This document shows, one piece after another, positions 61,592 to 64,000 of a DNA stretch of 64,000 bases. Position numbers and translations under genes: made by a program. The stretch lies in NCBI RefSeq assembly GCF_001513785.1, contig NZ_LNQS01000011.1, positions 1 through 64,000 on the forward strand. The letters are read 5' to 3'. The notes below the pieces were generated by a model that was not told the origin of the DNA, made no database searches, and saw only the letters and a list, made by a program, of their open reading frames with translations. Source of the DNA: Rheinheimera sp. EpRS3 (lineage in GTDB: Bacteria; Pseudomonadota; Gammaproteobacteria; Enterobacterales; Alteromonadaceae). Each line of letters begins with the position of its first letter. The first letter of the stretch is position 1.

Positions 61592-62473
61592 CTAAACCTG
61601 TTGCAGCGATTGCTTAATTTGTGGCTCTGTCGCCATTTGATAAAACCCGGCGATAACACTGCGACGCAGTTGCATTTGAGCTGAGCTGGCCAGCGTATCG
61701 CGTTGCGGATACACCACGGCACTGCCGCCGTTGTTATCTGACACACTGTAGCTGATATCGGTTTGTGCGACCTGTTCGGCAAAGCCGTTACTGGCTGCTG
61801 TTTGTTCTGTGTCGCTATTTTGCCCTGTGGCTGAATTTTGCTTAACAAGTTCGGCCTGTGCCTGAATTTGCCGCTGGGCCGCTTCTGCGGCAATGCGTCT
61901 GTCTGCTGCCGAAGGCTCTGCCGGAGCTAATGCAGCAGCGCGTACCTGCTGCATTTTTTGTACTGTCGCTTGCGGGTCGCCGGGTATTGGCGAAATGTCT
62001 ATTTGCACTTCACCGCCCACAGCATACTGCTTGCCATCAGGGCCTAGCTCGTAAGAGTAGCTTGGCGCACCAGCGTAACGGCCGCCAACTGCTGCATGCG
62101 CCTGCTCGTGGGTTTTTACTTCCTGATCCCGGGCTTTAAGCTCCTGAACTTCTTGTTGTTCCTGCTGCTCGGCTTGTTGTTTTGGCGCCTGCTCGCCTTT
62201 CTCGTCTTGCTGGTTATCCGACTTTTCGCCACGGTCATCTATGGCCTGCTGTGTTTCTGTTTCTTTACCGCTGGCATCGTACAGGTTAACTTGCGCCCCG
62301 CCATTGTTGCCAGACCGGGCTTTTTCATCAGTAGCAACCGGTTTTTCAGTACCGGGTTTTGCCGTTTCTTTTACCGGTTCAAATAAATCCCGCCGTACAG
62401 CATCACGCCGCGCCATCTCCGTTGGCGGATTGGCGGTGTTAATACTGACATTAGGATAATTCGAAACCAGCAT
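61592..62473 (-). CDS. Putative metalloprotease of the CJM1_0395/SprA-related family
   Basis: The 293-residue protein has a Q/E-rich, low-complexity middle (about 60-115), then the family core with ELKARDQEVKTHEQAHAAVG containing HEQAH (an HExxH zinc motif) and YSYELGPDGKQYAVGGEVQI, followed by DISPIPGDPQATVQKM. A second disordered region follows, ending near QIKQSLQQ. There is no signal peptide. The family is predicted to be proteolytic from the zinc motif, but I know of no demonstrated substrate. The next gene upstream on this strand is five bases away, so the two are an operon. Confidence 0.82.
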   Translation of the reverse strand: MLVSNYPNVSINTANPPTEMARRDAVRRDLFEPVKETAKPGTEKPVATDEKARSGNNGGAQVNLYDASGKETETQQAIDDRGEKSDNQQDEKGEQAPKQQAEQQEQQEVQELKARDQEVKTHEQAHAAVGGRYAGAPSYSYELGPDGKQYAVGGEVQIDISPIPGDPQATVQKMQQVRAAALAPAEPSAADRRIAAEAAQRQIQAQAELVKQNSATGQNSDTEQTAASNGFAEQVAQTDISYSVSDNNGGSAVVYPQRDTLASSAQMQLRRSVIAGFYQMATEPQIKQSLQQV

Positions 62474-62478
62474 TTTGC

Positions 62479-62784
62479 TCAGACCCGGATATCTATCACC
62501 GTACCCAACACCTCATCGGCGGTTTGGATACTTTTTACATTGGCCTGGGCGTTACGCTCTTCCTGCCCCAACTGCACTAAGCTGCTGGTTAATGAGCCTG
62601 GTTGTTCTGCCGTTTGCAACTGGCGCGGCTGCTCTGCAGCCTGTGTTGGTGTAACGGCTTGCTCGGTTTCATTTAGCCGGTTGGCACGGGTTTGGCGATT
62701 AATATCAATTGTCGCATCCGTGACACCAGCACTGGCTCGCTGAAAACCCTGCACACCAGAATACAACGCGGATTGAATGTCCAT
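62479..62784 (-). CDS. Flagellar rod/hook-like small protein
   Basis: The 101-residue protein begins MDIQSALYSGVQGFQRASAG and ends ANVKSIQTADEVLGTVIDI. Both ends look like the terminal coiled coils of flagellar axial proteins (FlgC/FlgE/FlgK style), with a Q/T-rich centre of only about 50 residues. No flagellar cluster lies in the window. It is followed five bases later by the HExxH protein, and the two may work together. A 17-base palindrome lies 30 bases upstream. Confidence 0.7.
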   Translation of the reverse strand: MDIQSALYSGVQGFQRASAGVTDATIDINRQTRANRLNETEQAVTPTQAAEQPRQLQTAEQPGSLTSSLVQLGQEERNAQANVKSIQTADEVLGTVIDIRV

Positions 62785-62813
62785 GGTACAACTCCTGCAA
62801 CATTATCTGACAG

Positions 62814-62830
62814 TGGTTAATTATTAACCA
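62814..62830. promoter_or_regulatory. Palindrome upstream of the rod-like gene
   Basis: TGGTTAATTATTAACCA is a perfect 17-base inverted repeat about one base turn by the start of the rod-like gene promoter region. It could be an operator; no regulator is evident. Confidence 0.35.
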
Positions 62831-62884
62831 AAACGGACTAAAAAGAAAGCCAACACAAAAAGGGTTTAGCTGCAAACACCCGGC

Positions 62885-63673
62885 TCAGTTAAACGCCGGG
62901 CTTAGCCATTGCCTGAGCCAATGCATAAATTCGTCCTGATGCGAAATAAACGGCGCATGTGATGCGTGCGCGGCTATGCTGAACCGCCCTTGTGGCTGCA
63001 ACTGCTGCAGTAAATCAGTTACTTTTACCGGTACTAATGAATCGAGCCGGCCAAAAAAGCCACTGACAGGCTGGGTTAATGCAGCAAACTCAGTGCGTAA
63101 ATCAGCTTTGAGCAACTGCAAGGCGCCCTCTACTGCATTAGCATCGGCCATTGGGTAAGCCATTATGGCTTGTTTCAGTACTTTAATGTCAGCGCGGGCA
63201 GTGCTGCTGCCCATCGCCTGAATGGCTAAAAAGCGCTCGATGGTCAGCGGCAGGTTTTCACTTAACGAACGGGCGAACTGCTGCATAATCGTCTCTGCCA
63301 TACCGGGCCAGTTGTGTTGTGCCAGAAAACAAGGCGATGCAGCAATTAACCCCAACTGATTTACTTTGTGCGGATAACGGTGTGCCAGTGCAATCGCTAA
63401 CAGGCCACCTAACGACCAACCGCAAACATAGCTTTGCGCTGGGATCTGTGCAGCCAGTATATCCACTACGGCATCAAGCTGATAAGGCTGTGGATATTCA
63501 CGGCATAAGCCAAAGCCGGGCAAATCCGGGGTCAGCAACTGCACCATGTCTTCCGGTTGGTCTTCCGGTTGGCGTTCCAGTTGCTGCGCCACACTTTGCC
63601 AGACGCCCTGATTTACCCCCCAACCATGTAACAACACCAATACCGGTTTGTCTGAAGTCATTTTCTCTGCCAT
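62885..63673 (-). CDS. bioH: Pimeloyl-ACP methyl ester carboxylesterase BioH
   Basis: BioH removes the methyl group of pimeloyl-ACP methyl ester before biotin ring assembly. The 262-residue alpha/beta-hydrolase has LLHGWGVN (oxyanion), the nucleophile Ser in CGWSLGG (about 90), FGRLDSLVP with the catalytic Asp and ASHAPFISH with the catalytic His. It carries a small in-frame duplication (QPEDQPED, about 36-43) not found in E. coli. The start may be ATG 63673 or 63661. It is divergent from gntX, as in E. coli. Confidence 0.93.
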   Translation of the reverse strand: MAEKMTSDKPVLVLLHGWGVNQGVWQSVAQQLERQPEDQPEDMVQLLTPDLPGFGLCREYPQPYQLDAVVDILAAQIPAQSYVCGWSLGGLLAIALAHRYPHKVNQLGLIAASPCFLAQHNWPGMAETIMQQFARSLSENLPLTIERFLAIQAMGSSTARADIKVLKQAIMAYPMADANAVEGALQLLKADLRTEFAALTQPVSGFFGRLDSLVPVKVTDLLQQLQPQGRFSIAAHASHAPFISHQDEFMHWLRQWLSPAFN

Positions 63674-63695
63674 AGTTACAAAATTGTAAATTTAA

Positions 63696-64000
63696 ATGGA
63701 ATTTAATTTGCTAAGCCAGCTTTTATCTCAGTTTGGCCACTTGTGGCACCTGTTACTGCCCTCGCCTTGCCTGTGGTGTAGTTTACCGGTGCATAGTTCG
63801 GGCTGCCAGCTTTGCCGCTGCTGCCAGGAAGCATTGCCGCAACTGCCGTATCAGCTTTGCCATTTTAATTTGCTGTGGCTGCCGCAGGTAGCAAGAGGCC
63901 TGAAAAAACCAAGGTTTGACGCCCTGTTGAGTGTTGGTTACTACCGCCAGCCCTATCAGCACTGGCTGCAACGCTGGAAGTTTCAGCAGGATTATGGCGC
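63696..64000 (+). CDS. gntX: ComF/GntX family phosphoribosyltransferase-like protein (partial)
   Basis: This is the first 101 codons of a ComF-type protein that runs off the right edge. It starts MEFNLLSQLLSQFGHLWHLL and has an N-terminal cysteine cluster (PCLWCSLPV, GCQLCRCCQEAL) of the double-zinc-ribbon type seen in ComF/GntX. VGYYRQPYQHWLQRWKFQ, typical of the family, follows. ComF proteins take part in DNA uptake and use. Divergence from bioH matches E. coli. The C-terminal phosphoribosyltransferase domain is not visible. Confidence 0.85.
   Translation, partial: MEFNLLSQLLSQFGHLWHLLLPSPCLWCSLPVHSSGCQLCRCCQEALPQLPYQLCHFNLLWLPQVARGLKKPRFDALLSVGYYRQPYQHWLQRWKFQQDYG

Noticed and set aside
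1-64000. CRISPR arrays, tRNA genes, prophage or integron structures
   Set aside because: No regularly spaced direct repeats, cloverleaf sequences, integrase or phage genes were seen. The only mobile trace is the IS630-type remnant.

Overview
The window reads as a chromosomal stretch of a gammaproteobacterium of the Rheinheimera/Alteromonadales type. Core genes are close to their E. coli counterparts and keep E. coli-like order in two places: rsd beside nudC-hemE, and envZ-ompR / greB / tex / bioH / gntX. This placement is an inference from protein similarity and gene order, since no rRNA gene lies inside the window. No tRNA, complete insertion sequence or CRISPR array was seen.

Layout. 1-350 is the promoter and leader region of a leftward rRNA operon lying off the left edge, with three tandem rrn-type promoters. 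0.5-9.9 kb holds housekeeping genes: an RRM protein, trmA, fabR divergent from an acyl desaturase with a FabR-like operator between them, sthA, a Sel1/TonB-domain protein, hemE, nudC and rsd, plus a likely unannotated small RNA at 8372-8456. 10-28 kb holds a TonB-dependent receptor, speE/speA, two tandem PlsC-type acyltransferases, a methyltransferase, a hybrid-sensing histidine kinase with a stand-alone receiver, a YbbN-like co-chaperone, ilvIH, an antiporter and an atypical NRAMP-like transporter. 28-33 kb holds small genes, an S9 peptidase lipoprotein and an output-less double sensor protein behind a sigma-54-type promoter.

33-49 kb is an envelope and stress island: an lmo0937-family membrane peptide with a degenerate GGDEF protein, a PRC-barrel protein, a BON lipoprotein, two Crp/Fnr-family regulators flanking a 2907-residue cyclic beta-1,2-glucan synthase, a DUF4398/OmpA lipoprotein pair, a GGDEF protein, a triple-BON protein and a D/K/T-rich repeat peptide. 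Six promoters here carry a TGTGC-N6-GCACA-type palindrome centred 40.5-42.5 bases upstream of the predicted start, and a seventh is probable. This is the geometry of class II activation by a Crp-family protein, and it suggests a local, self-controlled regulon that I do not recognise from the literature.

49.1-53.2 kb is a tightly coupled five-gene operon (His-rich membrane protein, StlD/DarB-like KAS III, haem-oxygenase-like diiron-type enzyme, unknown protein, alpha/beta hydrolase), probably an uncharacterised lipid or fatty-acid-derived biosynthetic pathway. It converges on a yadGH-type ABC exporter. 54.9-56.0 kb is an AT-rich gap with an IS630-type transposase remnant and a complete transcription unit for a 50-residue secreted four-cysteine peptide. 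56-64 kb is envZ-ompR, a small lipoprotein, greB, tex, two rod/metalloprotease-like proteins, bioH and the start of gntX.

The strongest candidates for something undescribed are the palindrome regulon of the 33-49 kb island, the KAS III/diiron operon, and the cysteine-rich secreted peptide.
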